This document shows, in pieces, positions 29,441 through 37,361 of a stretch of 48,083 nucleotides of DNA. Source of the DNA: an uncultured Kiritimatiellota bacterium (GTDB lineage Bacteria; Verrucomicrobiota; Kiritimatiellia; RFP12; DVOR01). Where the stretch lies: NCBI GenBank assembly GCA_944389545.1, contig CALXMT010000017.1, positions 1 through 48,083 on the forward strand. The letters run 5' to 3'. The notes below the pieces were generated by a model. It saw nothing but the letters and a program-made list of their open reading frames with translations, did not search any database and had not been told where the DNA came from. How positions within the stretch are numbered: the first letter of the stretch is position 1; the number at the start of each line of letters is the position of its first letter. Made by a program: the position numbers and the translations under genes.

Positions 29441-31021
29441 TCAGACGGCGTGGCTTTCCGAGACGGCGTAGAGGACCTTGCCGTTCTTGTCGAGGATGGC
29501 GAAGGACTCGGGGTGGCGGGCGACCTCGCTCTTGAAGGTGAGCTTGCCGGAGTAGCGGCGCTGCATTTCGACGAGCATCTGCTCGTCTTCGTTGCGGAGG
29601 CGCTCCATGACGGAGGGGGAGACGAGGACCTGGAGCTCGGTTTCGCCGGGGTCGCCCTGGAAGCGGCGCATGACGGCGGCGATCTGGCGCTGGATGTCGA
29701 CGGAGATGGCGAGGGGGCTCTTGATGACGCCGTGGCCCTTGCAGTAGGGGCAATCGATGTACATCTGGGAGAGGAGGCTCTCTTCCTGGCGCTGGCGGGT
29801 CATCTCCATGAGGCCGAGCTCGGAGATGGGGAGGACGTTGGTGCGGGCGCGGTCGCGGCGGAGGGCGGCCTTCATGGCCTTGTAAATCTGGTTCTGGTGC
29901 TTGCGGCTCTTCATGTCGATGAGGTCGATGACGACGAGTCCGCCGATGTTGCGCAGGCGCATCTGGCGGGCGACCTCTTCGACGGCCTCGGTGTTGACCT
30001 CGAGGATGGCCTCTTCCTGGGAGCCGGTGCCGCGGTGGCGGCCGGTGTTGACGTCAATGGAGATGAGGGCCTCGGTCTCGTCGATGACGAGGTAGCCGCC
30101 GCTCTTGAGGTCGACCTTGCGGCGGAAGGCGGCCTCCATCTGGGCCTCGACGCCGTAGTGATCGAAGATGGGGAGGTGGCCTTTGTAGAGCTCGATGACG
30201 CGGCGGGCGCGGCGGGAGATGCGGCCGGCGACCTCGCGGATGCGGGCGTAGGCGGCCTCGTCGTCGATGGTCACGCGGTCGATGTCTTCGGTGAGCCAGT
30301 CGCGGACGACGCGCTCGACGAGGTCGGGCTCGGAGTAGACGCAGGCGGGGGCGCGCATGGTCTTGATGTTGTTCTGGAGCTGGCCCCAGACGTCGAGGAT
30401 GTTGCGGAGGTCGCGGCAGAAGGCGCGCTGGTTGGCGCCGGAGCCGACGGTACGGACGATGATGCCGACGCCGGGGGGCAGGGGGAGACGGTCGAGGATC
30501 TTCTTGAGGCGGAGGCGCTCCTTGCCGTCGGCAATCTTGCGGGAGACGCCGCGGGTGGCCTTGGCCGAGGGCATCATGACGAGGTAGCGGCCGGGGAGGG
30601 AGAGGTTCGCGGTGACGCGGGGGCCCTTGGTGCCGATGGGGCCCTTGGTGACCTGGACAACGATGTCGCTGCCGGGGGGGAAGCGCTTCTCGATCTCTTC
30701 GTTGGAGATGCGGCGGCGGCGGGACTGGCGCCCGCCCTCCTCTTCATCGAGGAGGCCGCTCTCATCGGGGAGCATGTCCCAGTAGTGAAGGAAGGCGTTC
30801 TTTTTGAGACCGATATCGACGAAGGCGGCCTGGAGGTCGTGCTCCAGATTTTGGATGCGGCCCTTGAAGACGCACCCGACGAGGCGCTCCTCCATGGGGT
30901 GCTCCACCTGGAATTCCTCAACGCGGCCATTTTCCACAACGGCCACGCGGGTCTCCAGCTTTTCCACGTTCACCACAATCTCGCGCTTCTTCGTCTTCCG
31001 CTTAAATAGCCAGCCAAACAT
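29441..31021 (-). CDS. rng: Ribonuclease E/G family endoribonuclease
   Basis: The protein has 526 residues from the ATG at 31021; a TTG at 31027 is less likely because AGGA is 7 nt from the ATG. The S1 RNA-binding domain is at about 45-130 (GCVFKGRIQN, AFVDIG), with an insertion rich in D, E and R at 84-115. The catalytic domain carries the two metal-binding aspartates D323 (SIDVNTG) and D366 (VVIDLIDM), equivalent to D303 and D346 of Escherichia coli RNase E. The zinc-link CPYC is at 424-427, followed by the small domain. It lacks the long C-terminal degradosome scaffold, so it is RNase G-like in length. It lies between rodA (24-bp gap) and lptD (19-bp gap). Role: rRNA maturation and mRNA decay. 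Confidence 0.93.
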   Translation of the reverse strand: MFGWLFKRKTKKREIVVNVEKLETRVAVVENGRVEEFQVEHPMEERLVGCVFKGRIQNLEHDLQAAFVDIGLKKNAFLHYWDMLPDESGLLDEEEGGRQSRRRRISNEEIEKRFPPGSDIVVQVTKGPIGTKGPRVTANLSLPGRYLVMMPSAKATRGVSRKIADGKERLRLKKILDRLPLPPGVGIIVRTVGSGANQRAFCRDLRNILDVWGQLQNNIKTMRAPACVYSEPDLVERVVRDWLTEDIDRVTIDDEAAYARIREVAGRISRRARRVIELYKGHLPIFDHYGVEAQMEAAFRRKVDLKSGGYLVIDETEALISIDVNTGRHRGTGSQEEAILEVNTEAVEEVARQMRLRNIGGLVVIDLIDMKSRKHQNQIYKAMKAALRRDRARTNVLPISELGLMEMTRQRQEESLLSQMYIDCPYCKGHGVIKSPLAISVDIQRQIAAVMRRFQGDPGETELQVLVSPSVMERLRNEDEQMLVEMQRRYSGKLTFKSEVARHPESFAILDKNGKVLYAVSESHAV

Positions 31022-31045
31022 CGTCAAATCCTGTAAAAGTGTCTG

Positions 31046-32242
31046 TCAGTGCCGGAATACCGCCTGAGCGGCGCGCCCATGGATCGCCACGCTTTGGAGC
31101 ACGCCCATGGCCATCATCATCACGAGCATGAAGGTCCCGCCCTGACTGATGAACGGCAGGGGCAGCCCGGTGATGGGCACAATCCGCACTGTCATTCCTA
31201 TATTAATAAAAACGTGGCAAAATAGCAAGGTCACCACCCCCACGCAGAGGAGGCGCCCCACGTCGTCATGGCACCGCATGCCGATGATCAGACCGGGGAC
31301 GAAGATGCCCAGGAGGTAGACCGCCAGGAGGGCGATGGCGCCCGCGAAGCCCGTCTCCTCGGCCATGACGGGGAAGATGAAGTCGTTCATGCTCACAGAG
31401 GGAGGGAGATATTGCAAGCGGTGCTGGACGCCCCGGCCATAGCCCTTGCCCCAGACGCCGCCGCTGCCGACGGCGATTTCGCTCTGGTAGACGTTGTAGC
31501 CGTTGCCGAGGCGGTCGCGCTCGGGATAGAGGAAGGTCTCCAGACGCTCCACCTGGTGTTCGCGCAGACCGGTGCAGGCGAGGAGGAGTTCGCGTCGCTC
31601 GGGCGGGGTGTCCTCGGCCATCGCCACCTTGACCATCGTCATCTCGTAGCCCACCGCCACAACGAGCGCCACGAGGCCCGCGCAGAGGAGCCGCGGCGAG
31701 ACCCGCGCCGCAAAGAGCATCGCCAGGACCGTCGGGCCCAAGACCAGCGCCGTGCCGAGGTCGGGCTCCGCCAGGATGAGCAGCGCCGGCACCGCCGTCA
31801 GAAGCAGGCAGGCGACCAGACCCCGCACCGTCCGCATCCACGCCTTGCCCTTGCCCAAGAGCCAGGCCAGCAGGACGATGATGGCGAGTTTGGCCGGTTC
31901 GCTCGGCTGCAGGCCGAAGAGCCACCGCCGCGCGCCCATGATCTCCTCGCCGATGCCGGGAATCAAGACCAAGACCAACGCCACCAGGATGCCGCCATAG
32001 GCCCACGGCGCCAGACGCGCCCAGCGGCGGTAGTCCCACAGGGCCAACCCCGCCATGAGGAAGACGCCCAGGATGGCAAACTCCGCCTGTCCCTTCCAGG
32101 CCACCTGCACCACGGCTTCCTCGCGCGATTCGCACGCGGACTTGACGAAGGCCACACCGGCCACCGCCAAGAGCAACGTGGCCCCCAGCAGCACCCAATT
32201 CACGCGCCGCAGCAAGTCCCAAAGCCGTTTTCGGTCAAACAT
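31046..32242 (-). CDS. rodA: RodA, SEDS peptidoglycan polymerase
   Basis: The protein has 398 residues with about ten hydrophobic segments, starting MFDRKRLWDLL. SEDS signatures are present: NDFIFPVMAEETG in the large loop and the C-terminal GLPLPFISQGGT motif. RodA polymerises glycan strands with PBP2 during lateral wall growth, so the cell probably elongates as a rod or ovoid. It is the first gene of the minus-strand rodA-rng-lptD operon. The ATG at 32242 follows TATACT (32250-32255) by only 7 bp and no Shine-Dalgarno fits between, so the mRNA is probably leaderless. The promoter abuts a mosaic hairpin. Confidence 0.93.
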   Translation of the reverse strand: MFDRKRLWDLLRRVNWVLLGATLLLAVAGVAFVKSACESREEAVVQVAWKGQAEFAILGVFLMAGLALWDYRRWARLAPWAYGGILVALVLVLIPGIGEEIMGARRWLFGLQPSEPAKLAIIVLLAWLLGKGKAWMRTVRGLVACLLLTAVPALLILAEPDLGTALVLGPTVLAMLFAARVSPRLLCAGLVALVVAVGYEMTMVKVAMAEDTPPERRELLLACTGLREHQVERLETFLYPERDRLGNGYNVYQSEIAVGSGGVWGKGYGRGVQHRLQYLPPSVSMNDFIFPVMAEETGFAGAIALLAVYLLGIFVPGLIIGMRCHDDVGRLLCVGVVTLLFCHVFINIGMTVRIVPITGLPLPFISQGGTFMLVMMMAMGVLQSVAIHGRAAQAVFRH

Positions 32243-32249
32243 GCCGCAT

Positions 32250-32285
32250 AGTATAGCACAGGGGGCGCAGGGGCGCCCCCTGTGC
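32250..32285 (-). promoter_or_regulatory. rodA promoter fused to a perfect 13-bp hairpin
   Basis: GCACAGGGGGCGC (32256-32268) pairs perfectly with 32273-32285 around AGGG. On the minus strand the hairpin ends TGTGC and TATACT (32255-32250) follows immediately, 7 bp before the rodA ATG. Confidence 0.7.
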
Positions 32286-33144
32286 TGCTGATTGGCTGAT
32301 TCGCTGATTGACTGATTGGAGGGCGCGCGGCAAGCGCGCGACGGGCGAAGCCGCTGAACAGAGGTGGAGTGTTTTTCGGGAAAACACGAAGGACACGAAG
32401 AACCACAAAGGTACACAAAGAGCACGACACAGGGGAACCGCAGATTGCACAGATTTTGAGCAGATTAAGGGCGTGCTAGCGCACGCAGGACTGCCAGTGT
32501 GTTTTGGGAATCACAAAGGACACGAAGGACACAAAGGGCACAAAGGATATTTGGGAGCTTGGAAGTTTGAAGGTTTGGAAGCTTAGGCGGATTGGTGGGG
32601 CGCTGCCCCACGCCCCGGCAGGGAGAAGTTCTCCCTGCACCCCCGGCACGTCTGCGACGTGCCATAACACGACGTGGTAGGACATATAGGACGTATAGGA
32701 CATATAGGACGGCGGCTGCGCCGCTCAGCAGAACGGTTTGTTTGTCGCCCCGCAGGGGCGCTCCTGCATCTCCTGGCCCAGGCCGTGTGCGCCTCCGGCG
32801 CCTTTCTCCCCAAAGCATGGCGTGCGAAGCCCGCCATGCCCCTACAGGCCCCCGGGCCGGACGTGCGCCTTGCGCGCACGCACGGCCCGCCTATGCGCCG
32901 TTCTTTGTGTCCTTTGTGTCCTTTGTGATAAAACCCGACAGTTTTCTCTGTGAGTCTCTGTGAAACCCTCTGTGTCCTCTGTGATCTAAAAACAAACTGG
33001 CAGTCTTCGTGTCCTTCGTGACCATCTAAAAATACTCCACTTCTCTCCAGCGGCTTCGCCGGTCGCCCCGCAGGGGCGCTCTGTTCTCCGTGGCCGTGGA
33101 AGGTTTGGCCCTTTGTGCCTGCACGCTCTGTTCTCCGTTCTCCA
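32286..33144. repeat. Repeat mosaic (block 11)
   Basis: No gene. CTGATTGG/CTGATTCG array, GCGCGC hairpin, AAGGACACG arrays, AGATT(G/T)...CAGATT array, GCGTGCTAGCGCACGC hairpin (32471-32486), GACTGCCAGTGTG, TTGGAAG array, GTGGGGC-type hairpin, GGGAGAACTTCTCCC, GGCACGTC hairpin, GGACATATA/GGACGTATA array, CCCCGCAGGGGC hairpin, CTGCATCTC, GGCGTGCGAAGCCCGCC hairpin, TTTGTGTCC array, CTCTGTGA array, GGCCCTTTGTGCC element, and a CTGTTCTCCG array running to the next promoter hairpin. Confidence 0.85.
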
Positions 33145-33173
33145 GGGCACCGCAGGTGCCCTTATGGTATACT
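33145..33173 (+). promoter_or_regulatory. Hairpin plus extended -10 promoter of the phosphatase operon
   Basis: GGGCACC (33145-33151) pairs with GGTGCCC (33155-33161) around GCA. TTATGG then leads into TATACT (33168-33173). Only 7 bp separate the -10 from the ATG at 33181, indicating a leaderless mRNA. Confidence 0.65.
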
Positions 33174-33180
33174 AAGGGGC

Positions 33181-33831
33181 ATGGATACACCGACGCTTTT
33201 CTTTGATTTGGACGGGACGTTGATCGATTCCCGTGGAGATATCGCCAACAGCGTGAATCTGACGCGCGCGGATTATGGTCTGCCGCCGTTGCCGCTTGAG
33301 GACGTAACCAAGATGGTGGGCAATGGGGCGCGGCAGCTGATGTTGCGCGCGATGCCGGATTATGAGGACCGTCTGGACGAGATTGTGGCGAACAACAAGC
33401 GTCAGTACGCGGAGCACTTGGTGGAGCGCACGTTCATGTATCCGGGCGTGCCGGAGGGCCTGGCGGAGCTGAAGGCGCTGGGGTGCCGCATGGCGGTGAC
33501 GTCGAACAAGACGTCGGCGCATATCCCGCGGATCTTGGAGACGTTGGGCATCTTGAAGTACTTTGACGTGACGGTGGGCGGCGGCGACGTGCCGGAGCTG
33601 AAGCCCGCGCCGGACCTGCTCTACCTGGCGGCCCAGCGGATGGGCGTGGAGGTGCGGCCGACGGATTGGGTGATCGGCGACCATTACACCGATCTGCAGG
33701 TGGGCCGCCGCGCGGGCGTGAAGGTGTGCCATTGCGCCTATGGCTTCGGTCAGCCGCGCGGGGAGCACTTCGATGTGGAGGTGCAGGACCTGCGGGACTT
33801 CGCGGCCTATCTGCGGGAGCGGCTTGCGTGA
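33181..33831 (+). CDS. gph: HAD-family phosphatase, phosphoglycolate phosphatase type
   Basis: The protein has 216 residues with the four HAD motifs: FFDLDGTL with nucleophile Asp9 and acid Asp11; VTSNKT (motif II Ser/Thr) near 103; the lysine of ELKPAPD near 140; and VIGDHYTD, the Mg-binding aspartates, near 164. A helical cap lies between motif I and II. Best match is Gph-like phosphatases, which remove phosphate from 2-phosphoglycolate formed in DNA repair; exact substrate is inferred. The ATG at 33181 lies 7 bp after the -10, with no Shine-Dalgarno, so translation probably begins on a leaderless mRNA. The TGA overlaps the GTG of the next gene, so the two are translationally coupled. Confidence 0.85.
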   Translation: MDTPTLFFDLDGTLIDSRGDIANSVNLTRADYGLPPLPLEDVTKMVGNGARQLMLRAMPDYEDRLDEIVANNKRQYAEHLVERTFMYPGVPEGLAELKALGCRMAVTSNKTSAHIPRILETLGILKYFDVTVGGGDVPELKPAPDLLYLAAQRMGVEVRPTDWVIGDHYTDLQVGRRAGVKVCHCAYGFGQPRGEHFDVEVQDLRDFAAYLRERLA

Positions 33832-34697
33832 GGTTCGGACGCACGGCGTGGTTTGTGGCGGTGGGCGCGGCGTTGTGCGCGGCGGCCGTCGCCTCGGCCA
33901 TGCTGTGCACGCGGCAGGTGTTGCCGCCGGGCGCGGGGGGGCCAAAGGCGCTCCTGGCGGGTCTGGGCGGGAGCCGCGGCATCCTGGCGGAGGTCTTGTG
34001 GTATCGCATCAACACGTTGCAACGCGAGGGGCGCTACGCCGAACTGGGGATGCTCACGGAATATCTCGTCGGGCTGGACCCGGCGAACACGGAGGCCTGG
34101 GCCTTCAACGCGTGGAACCTGGCCTACAACGTGAGCTATGAGCATGCCGACGTGGAGGAGCAGTGGCAGTGGATTCTGCGCGCGCAGGATTTGCTGGACC
34201 GCGGCCTGGAGGCCAATCCGGAGAACCCCGCCCTGTTGCGTCAGCAGGGATGGATTTGGGAGCACAAGGTGGGCGGCATCCGCGAGGAGCGTCCGCCGCA
34301 CGACTACCCCAAGGAGAACCAGGCCTTCCGCGAGCGGACGGCCGCCCTGCCCCCGCCGCCGACGGCCACCGCGCTCGAGGCCGTGATGCACACGCGGGGC
34401 GACTGGGGCAATCCCAAACTGCGCGCGCTGGACTGTTACTTCCGCGCAGGGCTCTATGGGGACGCGCTCCGGGCCCTCAACAGTTACCTCTCCGACCTGC
34501 CGCCGCCGGCGCGGCCGGGTCTCTTCCCCTTCTTTGGCGCGCTGTATGCCGCCGCCGAGCCCACCCTCACCTTTGCGGAAATAGGAAACGCCCTTGCGCT
34601 GGCTGAGCGGTTGCTGGAGGATTACCCCGGCGACCGCGCCCTGCAGGCCGTGCGCAACCACGCGCGCAACACGCTGATTCAGGAGAACGCACCATGA
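33828..34697 (+). CDS. Membrane-anchored TPR-like protein of unknown function
   Basis: The protein has 289 residues from a GTG at 33828 that overlaps the stop of the phosphatase gene (GTGA). An N-terminal hydrophobic helix (about 8-27, alanine-rich) suggests a membrane anchor or uncleaved signal. The rest is alpha-helical with tetratricopeptide-like pairs: LTEYLVGLDPANTEAWAFNA near 79-98, ILRAQDLLDRGLEANPENPA near 122-141, and a final LAERLLEDYPGDRALQAV. It is likely periplasmic or membrane-facing with a binding role. The stop overlaps the next gene by ATGA. I do not recognise a named family. Confidence 0.75.
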   Translation: MRFGRTAWFVAVGAALCAAAVASAMLCTRQVLPPGAGGPKALLAGLGGSRGILAEVLWYRINTLQREGRYAELGMLTEYLVGLDPANTEAWAFNAWNLAYNVSYEHADVEEQWQWILRAQDLLDRGLEANPENPALLRQQGWIWEHKVGGIREERPPHDYPKENQAFRERTAALPPPPTATALEAVMHTRGDWGNPKLRALDCYFRAGLYGDALRALNSYLSDLPPPARPGLFPFFGALYAAAEPTLTFAEIGNALALAERLLEDYPGDRALQAVRNHARNTLIQENAP

Positions 34698-35569
34698 TCC
34701 GAACCATCGGCGAAACCGTCGTCGCCTTCGACTGCGAATGGATCCCGGACGCCAACGCCGCCCGCGCCCTCTTCCCCGACGCCGCCGACCTCCCCGAGGA
34801 CGCGCTCCTGGAGCGTCTCTGGGCGCACAACGGCGCGACCGCCGAGGACCCCCACCCCTTCGTGCGGCTGATGCAGAGCCGCGTGGTCTCCGTGGCCATG
34901 CTCATGCGCTCCGCCCCGAAGGTCAACGGCGGCGACCCCGAGCTCCGCCTGGTGTGGTTGCCCAAGGACCCGGACGACCCCGCGCACCGCGCCGAACGCA
35001 AGGTGGTGGGCTCCTTCCTGGCCGCCATCGGGCGCAGCCAGCCCCAGCTCGTGGGCTTCAACTCCCGTTCCGCCGACCTGCGCATCCTGGCCCAGCGCGC
35101 CCTCGCCCTCGGCATCCCCGCCAAAGGCTTCCTCAGCCACCCCACCAAGCCGTGGGAGGGCGTCGACTACTTCGCGCGCGACAACGATTGCTCCATCGAC
35201 CTGATGGACCTCATCGCCGGCGGCTTCTCCGGCCGCGCCGCGGCGCTCTCCCTCCACGAAGCCGCCACCCTCTGCGGCATCCCCGGCAAGTTCGACGCCC
35301 ACGGCGACCAGGTGCTCGACCTCTGGCAACAGGGCCGTTACCGCGAAATCGTGCAGTACAACTGCTACGACGCCATCACCACCTATCTCCTTTGGCTCCG
35401 CCTCGCCTGGGTCTCCGGTCGCTTCCAGAACGACCAATACGAGGCCGAGCAGACCCTCGTCCGCGAATACCTCATGGGCCTCTGCGACGAGCCCGCCACC
35501 GCCTTCCTCGAACCCTATCTCATGGAGTGGGACCGCCTCACCGACCTCCGCGAACGCTATCCTATGTGA
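34694..35569 (+). CDS. Predicted 3'-5' exonuclease, PolB-exonuclease-like (DEDDy)
   Basis: The protein has 291 residues. DEDD-fold residues appear in order: D13 and E15 in FDCEW, D128 in VGFNSRSADLRIL, and the YxxxD pair Y222/D226 in QYNCYDAITTYLL. This matches the exonuclease family related to the DNA polymerase B proofreading domain, without a polymerase domain. A DNA repair or RNA/DNA trimming role is inferred. It is the third gene of the phosphatase-TPR-exonuclease operon, starting inside the stop of the previous gene (ATGA). Its own stop TGA (35567-35569) lies in the 5' stem of the first mosaic hairpin. Confidence 0.88.
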   Translation: MIRTIGETVVAFDCEWIPDANAARALFPDAADLPEDALLERLWAHNGATAEDPHPFVRLMQSRVVSVAMLMRSAPKVNGGDPELRLVWLPKDPDDPAHRAERKVVGSFLAAIGRSQPQLVGFNSRSADLRILAQRALALGIPAKGFLSHPTKPWEGVDYFARDNDCSIDLMDLIAGGFSGRAAALSLHEAATLCGIPGKFDAHGDQVLDLWQQGRYREIVQYNCYDAITTYLLWLRLAWVSGRFQNDQYEAEQTLVREYLMGLCDEPATAFLEPYLMEWDRLTDLRERYPM

Positions 35570-35586
35570 GCGCCACCGGCGCTCAC
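35566..35586. repeat. Inverted repeat containing the exonuclease stop codon
   Basis: GTGAGCGCC (35566-35574) pairs perfectly with GGCGCTCAC (35578-35586) around ACC. The stop TGA is at 35567-35569 inside the 5' arm. The GAGAACGG mosaic array follows directly. Confidence 0.8.
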
Positions 35587-36560
35587 GGAGAACGGAGAAC
35601 GGAAAACGGAGAACGGAACGCGCGGCAAGCGCGCGACGGATGGAGCCGCTGGGAGAATGTGGAAGGTTTACCCTGCGGGGCTGACACGAAGAACACGAAG
35701 GACCACAAAGGTACACGAAGGGGAAAACGCAGATTGCGGAAGAACACAGAGGCTCACGGAGGGTAACAGAGGAACACAGAGACGGGCGGCGTGCTGCCGC
35801 CGGCAGGACTGCCAGTGTGTTTGGGAATCACAAAGGACACGAAGGACACAAAGGATTTGGCTGATTAGCTGATTAGGAGATTGGCTGATTGGAAGGATGT
35901 GGGGCGCTGCCCCACGCCCCGGCAGGGGAAGGGGCGCTAGCGCGCCCCAGAGAACAGAGCGTGCAGGCCCAAAGGGCCAAACCTTCCACGGCCACAGAAA
36001 ACAGAAAACAGAGCGCGCGGCAAGCGCGCGACAAAACAATCGTTGTGCAGAGAAACCAAACTTCCAAGCATCCAAGCTTCCAAACTTCCAACTGCCCCTG
36101 CACCGGCGGCACGTCTGCGACGTGCCAAAGGGCGCTGACGCGCCCCGGAGAACAGAGAACAGAGCGTGCAGGCGCAACGCGCCAAACCTTCCACGGCCAC
36201 GGAGAACAGAGCGTGCAGGCGCAACGCGCCAAACCTTCCACGGCCACAGAGCGCCCCTACGGGGCGACAGGCGAAGCCGTTGCACAAAGCGGCGGCAACC
36301 GCAAAGGCCAAGCCTCCAAGCCTCTAAGCTTCCAAGCTTCCACTAAAGGCGCACGTCCGGCCCGAAGGGCCTGGAGGGGCATGGCGGGCTTCGCACGCCA
36401 TGCTTTGGGGAGTTGGGCGCCGGAGAGGAGTCTTTCAAGAGACTCACAGAAACGCAAGGGATGGGGATAGGGAGTGAGGCGCAACGCGCCGAACGGTGAA
36501 GTGCCCAAGCCCTTGCGTTCCTTTTGTGTCTTCGTGGAAACTGGCACCGTTCTCCAGGGC
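35587..36560. repeat. Repeat mosaic (block 12)
   Basis: No gene. GAGAACGG array, GCGCGC hairpin, AAGAACACG arrays, CACGGAGG array, GACTGCCAGTGTG, CTGATTAG array, then about 35896-36132, which is the inverted copy of 395-632. The GGCGCAACGCGCC/AACCTTCCACGG element then appears twice in tandem (36168-36202 and 36211-36245). A CGCCCCTACGGGGCG hairpin, TCCAAGCC array, GGGCATGGCGGGC hairpin, an inverted copy of the 3150-3240 segment and a final GGCGG hairpin complete it. Confidence 0.85.
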
Positions 36561-36674
36561 GGCGGAGCCGCCCTTTCGCCCTTACCTTATTATATAGCAG
36601 ATGTAGAGGCCATCTGCCTCCTAGGAAAGGGGGGCGGGAGGGTCTGTGGAGGGGCCTTTAAGGGGGCTTTCTGA

Positions 36675-36781
36675 GACCCTATAAGGGTCCGAGGTCAACC
36701 ACTATAGTGGTCGAGGGTGAGACCCTATAAGGGTCGGGGGCGAGACCCTATAGTGGTCCGTGGGCGACCACTATAGGGGTC
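36675..36781. repeat. Array of five CTATA-centred palindromes
   Basis: Near-palindromes of the form GACCCTATAAGGGTC or ACCACTATAGTGGT begin at 36675, 36697, 36721, 36744 and 36766, spaced 22-24 bp. The outer bases switch between CCC/GGG and CCA/TGG. The spacers are also similar (CGAGGTCA, GAGGGTGA, GGGGGCGA, CGTGGGCGA). It is unlike the other mosaic words and could be a multi-site operator or a tandem expansion. Confidence 0.85.
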
Positions 36782-36985
36782 CGCGAAGGGAGGATTGGCG
36801 CCGCGGGGAAATCAAGCCTCCCAAGGCCCCTTTCCGCGTGCGCCGGCACGTCAAAATCTGCGACAATCCGCGGGATCTGCGGTTTTCACTCTGGCAGTCC
36901 TGCGTGCGCTAGCACGCCCTTAATCTGCAACAAATCTGTGAAATCTGCGGTTTCCAAGCGGTTTTCTTGTGATTTTTGGTGTGTG
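36782..36985. repeat. Residual mosaic words before the acpP terminator
   Basis: Contains CACTCTGGCAGTCCTGCG, the GCGTGCGCTAGCACGC hairpin (36902-36917) and AATCTGC...AAATCTG arrays. No gene is seen in this stretch. The preceding 36561-36674 holds a GCAGATG/CATCTGC hairpin (36597-36617) after a TTATTATATAG stretch, and is otherwise featureless. Confidence 0.6.
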
Positions 36986-36990
36986 GGTAC

Positions 36991-37030
36991 AAAAAAAAAG
37001 CCGCCGTGCGCGGGGGCGCACGGCGTGGCT
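36991..37030 (-). terminator. Intrinsic terminator of the fab operon
   Basis: On the minus strand GCCGTGCGC and GCGCACGGC form a strong stem, followed by nine T residues (36999-36991). It ends about 26 bp after the acpP stop. Confidence 0.9.
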
Positions 37031-37055
37031 CGATCAGGGTTGGGGGAACCCGCCA

Positions 37056-37298
37056 TTAGTCGGCGGTGATGCCCTTGTCCGTGAGGTACTTGATGACGGA
37101 GCCGACGGTGGTGAGCTTCTCGGCATCCTCATCGGGGATCTCGGCGCCGAACTCTTCTTCGAAGGCCATGATGAGCTCGACCTGGTCGAGGGAGTCGGCG
37201 GAGAGGTCGTCGATGAAGGAGGCTTCGGGGGTCACCTGGGCGGCGTCCACGCCGAGCTGATCGACGATGATGTCTTTGACTTTCTGTTCGAGGGACAT
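37056..37298 (-). CDS. acpP: Acyl carrier protein
   Basis: The protein has 80 residues, acidic and helical, with the phosphopantetheine attachment site Ser36 in ADSLDQVEL. It carries growing acyl chains in fatty acid synthesis in the cytoplasm. AAGGAG precedes the ATG at 37298. It is the last gene of the coaD-DUF177-rpmF-plsX-fabD-fabG-acpP series. A GC hairpin lies between fabG and acpP, and a strong terminator follows. fabF, which often comes next, is absent. Confidence 0.97.
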   Translation of the reverse strand: MSLEQKVKDIIVDQLGVDAAQVTPEASFIDDLSADSLDQVELIMAFEEEFGAEIPDEDAEKLTTVGSVIKYLTDKGITAD

Positions 37299-37324
37299 GT
37301 TCTGTGCTCCTTGGGGTTGTTTAG

Positions 37325-37341
37325 GCCCCCACGGAGGGGGC
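37325..37341 (-). terminator. Short GC hairpin between fabG and acpP
   Basis: GCCCCC (37325-37330) and GGGGGC (37336-37341) pair around 5 nt. No T-run follows on the minus strand. It may act as an attenuator or mRNA-end stabiliser that sets ACP levels apart from the upstream genes. Confidence 0.35.
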
Positions 37342-37361
37342 TCGGTTGTGAAAGGGGTGGG

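Noticed and set aside
27031-31009. Long plus-strand frames opposite lptD and rng
   Set aside because: Compositional shadows of GC-rich codons; the minus-strand genes carry clear family motifs.
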